From a virus, in the IMG/VR virus record IMGVR_UViG_3300009593_003454, positions 1 through 31,121 of that record: a DNA stretch of 31,121 bases; one strand, written 5' to 3'. Below the pieces are notes generated by a model. That model was given only the letters and a program-made list of their open reading frames with translations, ran no database searches and had not been told where the DNA came from. Below, piece by piece: positions 15,549-22,762 of the stretch (positions within the stretch are counted from its first letter, which is position 1; each line of letters starts with the position of its first letter). Position numbers and translations under genes: made by a program.

Positions 15549-15779
15549 TTAAAGGTTTCCAATCTCATCTTGAAGTGCCGCAATATCACTGGTCAATTCT
15601 CTTATAGCAACCTGTGACACTTCACCTGAAAGTTTATTCTGAAGAACATCTATCTCTCCTTGGATCTGCTCTTTTGTTCTGCTTGGAACTACCGGAGTTT
15701 CTACTACTGGAGGAGTTTCAAGAACTTCTATTGTTTTCTTTGTTGCTTTTTTTGTTGTTGCTTTTTTTGCTTTAGCCAC
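15549..15779 (-). CDS. Small Lys-rich, coiled-coil protein
   Basis: 76 aa from GTG 15779 with AGAAAGGAAATC upstream. The N-terminus is a KATTKKATKK repeat, like histone H1-type or phage DNA-binding tails. Then comes a Pro/Val linker (ETPPVVETPVVP) and a C-terminal coiled-coil-like helix (EIDVLQNKLSGEVSQVAIRE). It lies between PRPP synthetase and the arylsulfotransferase-like gene. A DNA or nucleoprotein binding role is a guess from composition. Confidence 0.55.
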   Translation of the reverse strand: MAKAKKATTKKATKKTIEVLETPPVVETPVVPSRTKEQIQGEIDVLQNKLSGEVSQVAIRELTSDIAALQDEIGNL

Positions 15780-15789
15780 GATTTCCTTT

Positions 15790-16875
15790 CTAATTATTAT
15801 GTAAATTTGGAATATTATGATAACGATGTGCTTTGAAGCAACTGTTATGTGATCCTGTAATAAACTTATTTAGAGGTTCAGGGTATTCTGCAAATTCAGG
15901 AATAACATATTCCCATGTAAGCATACCTTCTTCATTAACTTCAAAAATTCTCCCAAATGCACTCTCACAAATAGAATAACTTTTATTCCAGAGTTTTTCT
16001 ACACTCCCCATATAGGGAGAAAAGAATGCCGCAGGCATATCGTCTTTATATTCACGAACAAGTTCTTTTGTTTTTGGATCATACTCTACAATACGAGAAT
16101 GATGTATTGAATTGGGACGAATGTTTCCATTATCGAAACATAATACAGTCCCTTCTTCTGTCCATGTTGGATCATGTTGTTGGGCAACAAGAGGATATTC
16201 AATTTCCCATTCTATATTTTTTGTTTCTTTATTAACTGCAATAATACCACTTGTTGTTCTTAGACTCAATAAAACTAATCCATCTCCTGTATCATGTACT
16301 CCATTAACCATAGGCCAATGATCTGTATTGAAACATTCATGAGTTTTGTATATGTGAGGAAAGATATGTTCCCAGACACACCACTCCCAAACAACTTCTC
16401 CTTTACGATTTACTTCTTTTATTCTATCAGACATAACTGGTCCAATAGGGGAAACAAATGCTTCTTCTGCAACTGCATAAAGTAAATTTCCATTGTCTAA
16501 CCATTGAGCATCATGGTGATGATAAATGTCTTCGTGTTCCCAAACAATATCACCATTAGGTCTTGCTTCCATGAAATGTCCGCCATGCCAGATATCCCAT
16601 GCAGGATAAAGTTCTGCTGACTTTTTATGACTACCATTATATCCAAGATTTCCATATGGAGATACATGCATATTACTCAACAATACTGCATCTCTTCCTG
16701 GTCGAACAGGCATATTCCATTCATGAACAGTCTCACCGCTAATATCAATTAGTTTTACTAAACCATTTCCAGTCTGTGGAGCATATAAAGTATAGCACCC
16801 AGAAGACCAATCTTGATCCCAATATATTAATCCTGTTTCTCTACGTTCTACTGTTGGTTTATACCATATTTGCAT
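15790..16875 (-). CDS. Arylsulfotransferase-like beta-propeller protein
   Basis: About 361 aa from ATG 16875 (MQIWYKPTVERRETG), which overlaps the permease stop as TAATG and has GGAG upstream. Repeated W/D-type blades are visible (VKLIDISGETVHEW, ARPNGDIVWEHED, IKEVNRKGEVVWEW, FEVNEEGMLTWEY), and HHHDAQWLDNGNLLY with WPMVNGVHDTGDGLVLLS follow the arylsulfotransferase (PF14269/PF05935) pattern with conserved His. No signal peptide is visible. Placement directly after an ABC permease gene suggests work on the imported compound, but its substrate is unknown. An unusual gene for a phage. Confidence 0.7.
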   Translation of the reverse strand: MQIWYKPTVERRETGLIYWDQDWSSGCYTLYAPQTGNGLVKLIDISGETVHEWNMPVRPGRDAVLLSNMHVSPYGNLGYNGSHKKSAELYPAWDIWHGGHFMEARPNGDIVWEHEDIYHHHDAQWLDNGNLLYAVAEEAFVSPIGPVMSDRIKEVNRKGEVVWEWCVWEHIFPHIYKTHECFNTDHWPMVNGVHDTGDGLVLLSLRTTSGIIAVNKETKNIEWEIEYPLVAQQHDPTWTEEGTVLCFDNGNIRPNSIHHSRIVEYDPKTKELVREYKDDMPAAFFSPYMGSVEKLWNKSYSICESAFGRIFEVNEEGMLTWEYVIPEFAEYPEPLNKFITGSHNSCFKAHRYHNIPNLHNN

Positions 16876-17636
16876 TATGAAATCTCCGATTCGTGCCATT
16901 TGTGCATTAAAGAATAACCTATACTTGATACAATTGTAAAGAATGCAAATCCTAATAGAGTTGCAGTCAATATTAATGCCATGACCAATGGAGTTTCTAA
17001 ATCTGCTTGAGCATATATGATCATAACACCTAATCCACCACTTTCACTTCCAGAACCGATAATAAATTCTCCAACAATCGCACCAATGACAGATAGACCT
17101 GCTGATATTCTCATACCTGCAATAATGTTAGGTATAGCGGCAGGAAATCTCAACTTATAAAACTGTGTCAGTTTTGATGCTTTGTGCATATCAAATAATT
17201 CAACTAAGTTTATTGATGTTGATTTAAGACCGAGTAATGTATTATTGATTATGGGAAATAATGATATAATAAGACTAATTAATATTACAGATCGTTCTTC
17301 AAAACCAAACCATAGAACAATCAATGGTGCAACTGCAACAACTGGTACAGTTTGCAATAAAATAGCATAGGGATATAAACTACGTTCTAGTATCTTCGAC
17401 AAACTCATTGTTGTTGCTACTAAAATACCTATAACAATAGCAAGAATATATCCTGTAAATGCTTCTCTGAGAGTAGTGGTAGCACCTTCTATAACCATGT
17501 CTATATCTGTCACAAATGCTTCTGCAACTAACATTGGACCTGGTAATAGAAATGCCATATCATATATTCTAGCACCTATTGACCAAATTATCAAGAATAA
17601 GACAAGAACTAATATTGGAGGTAAAATATTTTTCAT
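16875..17636 (-). CDS. ABC transporter permease (SsuC/TauC/ThiX-like)
   Basis: About 253 aa from ATG 17636 (MKNILPPILVLV), chosen for the near-perfect GTAGGAGGTG site just upstream. It has about six membrane segments and the EAA-type loop that contacts the ATPase (ELFDMHKASKLTQFYKLRFP, then AAIPNIIAGMR). This is the BPD_transp_1 permease of nitrate/sulfonate/taurine/pyrimidine-precursor importers. It would form the inner-membrane channel with the ATPase at 18008-18724 and the NMT1-like binding protein at 18731-19663. The gene overlaps its neighbours at both ends (ATGA, TAATG). Confidence 0.9.
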   Translation of the reverse strand: MKNILPPILVLVLFLIIWSIGARIYDMAFLLPGPMLVAEAFVTDIDMVIEGATTTLREAFTGYILAIVIGILVATTMSLSKILERSLYPYAILLQTVPVVAVAPLIVLWFGFEERSVILISLIISLFPIINNTLLGLKSTSINLVELFDMHKASKLTQFYKLRFPAAIPNIIAGMRISAGLSVIGAIVGEFIIGSGSESGGLGVMIIYAQADLETPLVMALILTATLLGFAFFTIVSSIGYSLMHKWHESEIS

Positions 17637-17998
17637 TGTACACCTCCTACAAAAATTTGAAATCTTTGACCAAAAGAAAGAACACAATATGTCTTGTATG
17701 GAGGAGGATGATATTCTACGATTGTATAAGTGCCTGTTCCAGCATTAACAAACATTCTAATTTCAACACCAACAGGTTTTTTTGCAAGTCCTTGTATTGA
17801 TCTAACTTTGGTTAATTGAACCGCAGTAAAAACAAGTTCTTCTTTTTTTGCTTTGATTGCATCAAAAGTTTCTGTTTCATTTCCACACATAATTGGCTTG
17901 TCGTTCCATTCTCCTGCTTCTAATCTACAAGAATATGCTATAAACAAACCTATAATAAGAGAAAATATCCAAAGTATTATTTCATTGAAACTAAACAT
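17633..17998 (-). CDS. Exported or membrane-anchored small protein in the ABC operon
   Basis: 121 aa. The N-terminal hydrophobic segment (IILWIFSLIIGLFIAYSC) is a signal anchor or lipoprotein-like signal. The remainder has the layout C-G...(helix)...FVNAGTGTYTIVEYHPP...YCVLSFGQRF, recalling small exported proteins of marine phages and alphaproteobacteria with a GTxT...C motif near the end. It sits between the ATPase and permease genes and overlaps the permease start by ATGA, so it is co-expressed with the importer. Function unknown. Confidence 0.6.
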   Translation of the reverse strand: MFSFNEIILWIFSLIIGLFIAYSCRLEAGEWNDKPIMCGNETETFDAIKAKKEELVFTAVQLTKVRSIQGLAKKPVGVEIRMFVNAGTGTYTIVEYHPPPYKTYCVLSFGQRFQIFVGGVQ

Positions 17999-18007
17999 AA
18001 TTCTCCA

Positions 18008-18724
18008 TTATTTCCATGTTCTCAACTTGCCAGAAATATCGTTCACAAGTTTTGTAAATTGTACTTTAGTACGTAATAATTGATTTCTTTTTTTAAATGG
18101 AACATCTACTATGTGAGTTATATTTCCTGGTCTTGGAGACATAACAATTATACGATTTGATAAATAAACTGCTTCTGCTACATTATGTGTAACAAGTATT
18201 GAAGTAAACTTTTCTTTCTTCCAAAGTTCGTGTATTTCTTCTTGTAAAACTTCTCTTGTAAGTTCATCTACTGCGGATAGTGGTTCATCAAGAAGCAAAA
18301 AGTCAGGTTTAAGCACTAATGATCTTGCTAAAGACAATCTCATTTTCATGCCACCAGATAATTGATGAGGATAACTCTTCTCAAATCCAGTTAACCCGAC
18401 TTGTTCAAGTGCTTTCTCCGCTCTAATTTCACGTTCAACATTATCGATCTTCTCTAATTCCATGAGAAGTTCAACATTTTTCTGCACGTTCCTCCATGGA
18501 AGCAATGCAGAATCTTGAAAAACAAAAGCACCATTTATGTTTTGCTTATTGACAGTACCTTCTGAAGGAGCCACTAAACTCGCAATTATTCTTAATAATG
18601 TAGACTTACCACAACCAGAAGGACCTACGATTGTTATAAATTCACCTTTTTTAATTTCAAAATCAATTTTTGATAATGCTTGTATATTATCAAAATGTTT
18701 AGTAACTCCTTGTATTTTTATCAT
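18008..18724 (-). CDS. ABC transporter ATPase (SsuB/TauB/ThiZ-like)
   Basis: 238 aa. Walker A GPSGCGKST (34-42), Q-loop in VFQDSALLPW, signature LSGGM (122-126), Walker B LLLDEP (143-148), D-loop SAVD and switch His in VTHNVAEA. This is the nitrate/sulfonate/pyrimidine-precursor subgroup. It powers the importer with the permease at 16875-17636. It lies 6 bases after the binding protein gene and 9 bases before the exported small protein, so the importer genes form one operon. All catalytic motifs are intact. Confidence 0.93.
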   Translation of the reverse strand: MIKIQGVTKHFDNIQALSKIDFEIKKGEFITIVGPSGCGKSTLLRIIASLVAPSEGTVNKQNINGAFVFQDSALLPWRNVQKNVELLMELEKIDNVEREIRAEKALEQVGLTGFEKSYPHQLSGGMKMRLSLARSLVLKPDFLLLDEPLSAVDELTREVLQEEIHELWKKEKFTSILVTHNVAEAVYLSNRIIVMSPRPGNITHIVDVPFKKRNQLLRTKVQFTKLVNDISGKLRTWK

Positions 18725-18730
18725 AATATA

Positions 18731-19663
18731 TTACTTGTAACAACCTTTCTTAAATGACAAGTCATAAGAATCTGCTGGATCGAAATCTGCAGGAAGTTGA
18801 TCAATTTCTTTTAACTGTTCTGCAAGTTCAGCCCATCGTGTAGGATCTTGACATCCAATTTTACTCCAGTCTTTTGGTAGAAAGTCCGCCTTCATCAACT
18901 CAATAGCATTCATGTGAATTTCAGCATTCACCTTTTTGCTCTTTGAAAGAATGAAGTCCATAGTTGGCTTAGGATCTACTAAAGACTTATGAAACGAAAC
19001 AGACAAACGATCAACTACTGCCTGAACTAATTCAGGATTCTCTTTGATCATCTTATCACTTGTAAACAATACACTATATGGTCTGTAACCAAGACTTTCT
19101 AATGTAATCTGCTCATTAGCAATACCTTTTGCATCAAGTCTTGCTGGTAAAAAGAGGGAATATCCTTGTTGAAATTGTGTTGGAGTTCTTGCGAACAATC
19201 CAAGATCACCAGTCAACGGAAACTCTTTAGCAGTAACACCATACTTGTGCTTAACCCACTTCCAATATGTAATTCCCATTACAACTGCAAATGGTCTACC
19301 TTCTAAATCATTAACAGTTTTAATACCTTGATTGGGATGAAATACGAGAGTGTATGGTACATGATTGAGACTTACAAAGATTGCTTTAAGACCAGCACCT
19401 TTTGAGTTTGCTTTCATAACACTATCTGATCCGTTAAGACCAAACTCTACTTGACCAGAAGCAACCGCAGTTGTTGTTCTGACCTTAGGACCACCTGCTT
19501 TAATTGTGATCTTTAAATCGTCATGATGAGCATTATCAAACTGGGCCTGCCAGAATCCGCTCTGATTTCCTTGAGGAAACCAGTCCATGAGCAATGTAAC
19601 TTCTTTTGCGAAACCACTTGTTGCAAACATAAATGCAACAAGACTTAATATAATTTTTCTCAT
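18731..19663 (-). CDS. NMT1/THI5-type ABC solute-binding protein
   Basis: 310 aa with a signal peptide (MRKIILSLVAFMFATSGFA). The mature start EVTLLMDWFPQGNQSGFW matches NMT1/THI5-like (ThiY-type) binding proteins, whose DW-x-PN-x-nH region contacts a pyrimidine; GQVEFGLNGSDSVMKA and later YRPYSVLFTSDKMIKENPEL also fit. Members carry thiamine pyrimidine precursors, riboflavin or related ring compounds. With the following ATPase and permease it makes a complete importer. Note the EYFPQGN-type change compared with the classical WxPNxxH, so the ligand may differ. Start ATG 19663. Confidence 0.85.
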   Translation of the reverse strand: MRKIILSLVAFMFATSGFAKEVTLLMDWFPQGNQSGFWQAQFDNAHHDDLKITIKAGGPKVRTTTAVASGQVEFGLNGSDSVMKANSKGAGLKAIFVSLNHVPYTLVFHPNQGIKTVNDLEGRPFAVVMGITYWKWVKHKYGVTAKEFPLTGDLGLFARTPTQFQQGYSLFLPARLDAKGIANEQITLESLGYRPYSVLFTSDKMIKENPELVQAVVDRLSVSFHKSLVDPKPTMDFILSKSKKVNAEIHMNAIELMKADFLPKDWSKIGCQDPTRWAELAEQLKEIDQLPADFDPADSYDLSFKKGCYK

Positions 19664-19684
19664 TTTAATATCTCCGATATATTA

Positions 19685-20755
19685 TTAGTCTTTAACTGGA
19701 AACTGTGAACTTACGCCTTTAACAAAAAACTGCATTGTTTCAAGTTCAGGTCGTTTGATCACTCCTGCTTCGATTTTTGTACCATCTTGTTTTGTAACAC
19801 CTTCTGAAAAGGGATACCAAGTGTCAAGATCATCATTGATCCAATTCATCTTAACTGTTTCAACTCTATTGACAACTTCACCAGGTACATTTTTACCCCA
19901 TGGAGACAGACCAACACAATTCTTCTCAATTCCCCAATTCCATCTTTGGTTCATTTTGAGTTTCCCATCTTTTAATTGGTCCATAATCTCTTTATACAAT
20001 ACGTTCCAGTTAAACATCATACCTGTGATATAACTGTCTGGTCCGTATTCTCCCATTGGTGCATCATTACCCATACTCCATACTCCATCTAATTTTTGTG
20101 CAAGAGTAACAACTGATGGGGAATCAGTTGTGGTAAAGAGAATGTCATTTCCTTCATCAGCAAGAACCCTAGCGGCTTCCATATCTTTAGGTGGATCGAA
20201 CCAAGAGTTGATCCATATAATTTCTACTTCAATGTCAGGATTGACTGATTGGGCACCAAGTGTGAGTGCATTTATGTTACGAATAATTTCTGGAATAGGA
20301 TGTGAACCAACAACTCCAATCTTATTCGTTTTTGTCATCATACCAGCCGCAATACCAGTAAGATATCGTGCTTGAAATGAGTGACAGACATAATTATCAA
20401 AATTACTATCATTACCTTTATAACCAGTGGCGTGCATAAAAATAGTTTTCTTATGTTTTTGTGCGGCCTTTTCCATAGCATTCATAAAACCAAATGATGT
20501 ACCGAAAACAATATCATGTTTTCTTGCGAGTTTTTTAAATACTCTACCACTATCTGCTTCTGAAACAGATTCAACACCTTCAACTTTATAACCATGCTTT
20601 TCTAAAGATTTAAATCCTTGAGAATGTCTCATTGACCAGCCACCATCATTTGATGGCCCCACAAGAACATAACCTACTGATAAATCTTTTGCATTAATAA
20701 TAGTAGTAAATGTCATACTCAGGATGAGTACAACAATCCCTTTTAACTTGAACAT
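19685..20755 (-). CDS. BMP-family (PnrA/Med-like) ABC solute-binding protein
   Basis: 356 aa with a signal peptide (MFKLKGIVVLILSMTFTTIINA). The mature part VGYVLVGPSNDGGWSMRHSQG, with its GWS/T motif, and DIVFGTSFGFMNAMEKAA, NDNYVCHSFQARYLTGIAAG-like and IGVVGSHPIPEIIRNINA segments are those of the BMP family (PF02608), which binds purine nucleosides in characterised members. The matching BMP permeases are not in the window, so it probably works with host transporter parts or as an orphan. GGAAGGAG precedes ATG 20755; a terminator hairpin lies just upstream. Confidence 0.9.
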   Translation of the reverse strand: MFKLKGIVVLILSMTFTTIINAKDLSVGYVLVGPSNDGGWSMRHSQGFKSLEKHGYKVEGVESVSEADSGRVFKKLARKHDIVFGTSFGFMNAMEKAAQKHKKTIFMHATGYKGNDSNFDNYVCHSFQARYLTGIAAGMMTKTNKIGVVGSHPIPEIIRNINALTLGAQSVNPDIEVEIIWINSWFDPPKDMEAARVLADEGNDILFTTTDSPSVVTLAQKLDGVWSMGNDAPMGEYGPDSYITGMMFNWNVLYKEIMDQLKDGKLKMNQRWNWGIEKNCVGLSPWGKNVPGEVVNRVETVKMNWINDDLDTWYPFSEGVTKQDGTKIEAGVIKRPELETMQFFVKGVSSQFPVKD

Positions 20756-20780
20756 TTATCTCCTTCCGAGAATACAAAGA

Positions 20781-20807
20781 AAGCGGTAGGTCTTCCCCCC
20801 ACCGCTT
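20781..20807 (-). terminator. Stem-loop terminator after the 73-aa membrane protein gene
   Basis: AAGCGGT / ACCGCTT pairs over 7 bp, extended by G-U and G-C pairs around a purine-rich loop, followed on the minus strand by a short T-rich run (TTTCTTTG). It lies between the membrane protein gene and the BMP-type gene and probably ends the upstream transcript. Confidence 0.6.
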
Positions 20808-20824
20808 ATAATTTAAGTAATTAC

Positions 20825-21046
20825 TTAGGGTTTAGTATAGATACCCCAAAGTACCCATATTGCAACTAATCCAACGAGTCCTTCGCTTCCTAATTGCTTT
20901 ACAAGACCTACTACAGATCCTATCACATCTAAGCCAATAAATGGAACTGCGGCTCCGAATAAAATTTGAAGCACTACTCCGAGTGCTATAAGTCCTAGAC
21001 CAATTTCCGTGATGGATTTAATCCATCCTGAAATTTTATCTATCAT
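20825..21046 (-). CDS. Small two-helix membrane protein (holin-like)
   Basis: 73 aa (MIDKISGWIKSITEIGLG...) with two hydrophobic stretches (IGLGLIALGVVLQILFGAA and LVGLVAIWVLWGIY) separated by a short polar turn. A strong AAAAAAGGAG site precedes ATG 21046. Gly-rich helices resemble small phage membrane proteins or holins, but no family is recognised. It is followed by a terminator hairpin. Confidence 0.6.
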   Translation of the reverse strand: MIDKISGWIKSITEIGLGLIALGVVLQILFGAAVPFIGLDVIGSVVGLVKQLGSEGLVGLVAIWVLWGIYTKP

Positions 21047-21064
21047 ATTTCTCCTTTTTTAAAG

Positions 21065-21538
21065 TTAAACGGGTGCGTTCCACCATTGTTCCCATGGAAA
21101 ATGAATCCATAAATTTTTTGAATCCTTCGCAACCTCATTGACATAATAAGTTGGTTCAAAATCACACTCATTGTTCCACCAAAGACTTGCAAATCTAACA
21201 TCCACAGGAAGTTCCAGTGGCATATTTTTACGAGGCCCTCTAATGAATCCTTGCATTTTTTCAAATGTTTCTCCTGAGTCACAAATGTCATCTACAATCA
21301 AAACCCGTTCATCAGTAGGTTTTGGTAAGTAATCTTCCCATTCAGGAAAATCACGTAATGCAGATTTCACAGGCTTAAACGGTTTCTTGAACCAATGTGA
21401 TAACATCACACCAGGAGTTAATCCTCCTCGTGATAGTCCAACAATCACATTGGGATTGAATCCATCGAGACTTATATCTCTTGCAAGAACAGATACATCT
21501 CTACGCATTTCTTTCCAACTATACCATAATTTATCCAT
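21065..21538 (-). CDS. Gpt-like (xanthine/hypoxanthine-guanine) phosphoribosyltransferase
   Basis: 157 aa, same length class as E. coli Gpt (152). VIVGLSRGGLTPGVMLS matches the SRGG-x-VPG start, VLIVDDICDSGETF is the PRPP loop, and the end LWIHFPWEQWW matches the purine-binding IEQPWD-type tail. It salvages a purine base with PRPP to the nucleoside monophosphate. Start ATG 21538 lies just 4 bases upstream of the peroxiredoxin stop. It uses PRPP made by Prs and can feed GMP reductase. Exact base specificity unknown. Confidence 0.85.
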   Translation of the reverse strand: MDKLWYSWKEMRRDVSVLARDISLDGFNPNVIVGLSRGGLTPGVMLSHWFKKPFKPVKSALRDFPEWEDYLPKPTDERVLIVDDICDSGETFEKMQGFIRGPRKNMPLELPVDVRFASLWWNNECDFEPTYYVNEVAKDSKNLWIHFPWEQWWNAPV

Positions 21539-21541
21539 AAA

Positions 21542-22039
21542 TCATTTCCTTAAATACTCTAACATAGTTTCTGGACCAGATACTACATAAGGATCAACCT
21601 GTACATTATCTTCAAATCCAGGTTCTTCGAATATTTGTAATATCTCTCCATCTTCAACATACATAGAATATCTCCAGGATCTTTCTCCAAAACCCTGAGG
21701 TTTCTTCTCTACAAGATATCCCATTTTTCTTGTGAATTCACCATTTCCATCTGGTATGAATTTCACATTGTCAATGCTCAATGATTGCTTCCATTCATTC
21801 ATTACAAATGCATCATTGACAGACAAACAGTAAACTTCGTCAACTCCTTCTGACTGAAACTCTTCGTATGCCCACTCAAACTGAGGGACTTGCTGAGTGC
21901 TTCATATAGGTGTGAAAGCACCAGGAAGACTAAAAACAACTACTTTCTTTCCTTTAAAATACTCATCAGTTGTCACATTCACCCAAGTATCATCTACTCT
22001 ATTTTTAAATGTCACTTGAGGAACAAATAAGTTTGTCAT
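21542..22039 (-). CDS. Prx5/AhpC-TSA-type peroxiredoxin with in-frame TGA at the peroxidatic Cys (candidate selenoprotein)
   Basis: 165 codons from ATG 22039 with a strong GAAGGAG site. The sequence [13 protein letters not shown]-[TGA]-STQQ is the family motif PGAFTP-x-C-S-x-Q, with TGA (21902-21904) replacing the catalytic Cys at codon 46. The frame continues without another stop through the conserved [16 protein letters not shown] and [13 protein letters not shown] segments to a normal TGA stop. This fits selenocysteine at the peroxidatic position, as in known selenoperoxiredoxins. A nonsense mutation or read error is the alternative. A 6-bp hairpin lies just after the TGA. A late promoter lies 30 bases upstream. 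It would reduce peroxides with a thiol donor. Confidence 0.8.
21873..21899 (-). promoter_or_regulatory. Possible SECIS-like hairpin after the in-frame TGA
   Basis: CACTCA / TGAGTG form a 6-bp stem (one more G-U pair inside) around a loop of about 13-15 bases beginning with G, starting two bases after the TGA. The bacterial SECIS model expects an apical loop starting with G but located 16-37 bases from the UGA; here the loop begins about 9 bases after it. So the element is suggestive only. Confidence 0.3.
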
Positions 22040-22069
22040 ATCACTCCTTCAATAATTGTCTAATTCAAG

Positions 22070-22077
22070 TATTTATA
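22070..22077 (-). promoter_or_regulatory. T4-type late promoter (TATAAATA)
   Basis: Perfect TATAAATA on the minus strand overlapping the TAA stop of the Pycsar-like gene, about 30 bases before the peroxiredoxin start. It would give late expression of the peroxiredoxin, Gpt-like and small membrane protein genes up to the terminator near 20790. Confidence 0.6.
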
Positions 22078-22756
22078 TACCACCGTTTCTACATATGGCC
22101 GACATTTGACATGCCAGTTCTCTCATTCCATCCAGCGTAAAAGCCAGTTCTCCTAATATTATATCTTTTGTATACACTAACCCTTTAAGAGCATAAAGAC
22201 CTAAAGGACCTTGTAATATAAAAACTGCAATCGCACCACACATTCCTAAAAGAAAACTCATGTAAGACCATTTAAGATACTTATATTTTTTAAGAGCAAG
22301 AACTTTTCCTTGTCCATATATGTCTCCTGCTAATGCATCATATACAGAATCATCAGTCATCAATTTTTCTGCATAATCTGCTTTGTATTCGTCTACTGGA
22401 AGTTGTGCAAAGTGCCCAAAAAATAAAGGATTAAAAAATGGCGAATTGCGATCTATTTCATGTGTTCCTTTAATCTTTGGATAATCTGTTTTTGGTATAA
22501 TTGCAAATATTGCAAAAAGTAAAGAAAGAAAACACCCAAATGCAAATGTTAATAGTGGCCATTTCATTAAGGCATTGTCTAGATTTGCAATCGTTACAGA
22601 AAATACAATAGATGCAACAGTAATCATAATATTTGCTTTAGCATCAGCCATCAGACCTAATCTCATCTGATTACCGTGGTTGATTCTAAGAATATTGTCT
22701 ACTGCCGTTCGATCTTCAGGTACTTTCGAAAAATGATTTTTTTCTTCCTCTTCCAC
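22073..22756 (-). CDS. Pycsar-effector-like (DUF5706) membrane protein
   Basis: 227 aa. RINHGNQMRLGLMADAKANI, followed by MITVASIVFSVTIANL, matches the start of the DUF5706/Pycsar effector transmembrane family: H-x(5)-L-x(2)-[MI]-AD-x-KAN-[IM]-[ML]. At least three membrane segments are visible (about 41-58, 66-87, 163-182), with an acidic soluble loop (residues 95-150) between them. In Pycsar defence such proteins disrupt the membrane on sensing cyclic pyrimidine nucleotides. No cyclase gene lies in the window, so it may be an effector mimic, a superinfection factor or simply a membrane protein of that fold. Spaced 6 bases from the binding protein gene. Confidence 0.65.
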   Translation of the reverse strand: MEEEEKNHFSKVPEDRTAVDNILRINHGNQMRLGLMADAKANIMITVASIVFSVTIANLDNALMKWPLLTFAFGCFLSLLFAIFAIIPKTDYPKIKGTHEIDRNSPFFNPLFFGHFAQLPVDEYKADYAEKLMTDDSVYDALAGDIYGQGKVLALKKYKYLKWSYMSFLLGMCGAIAVFILQGPLGLYALKGLVYTKDIILGELAFTLDGMRELACQMSAICRNGGI

Positions 22757-22762
22757 ACCGAC

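Noticed and set aside
21043-21291. Minus-strand ORF overlapping the Gpt-like gene
   Set aside because: Contained in another frame of a clear phosphoribosyltransferase gene, with no ribosome binding site.
21902-21904. Genome-wide recoding of TGA (for example to Trp)
   Set aside because: TGA ends many genes here, including guaC and the peroxiredoxin itself, and Trp uses TGG. Only one internal TGA interrupts a conserved gene, at a Cys site.
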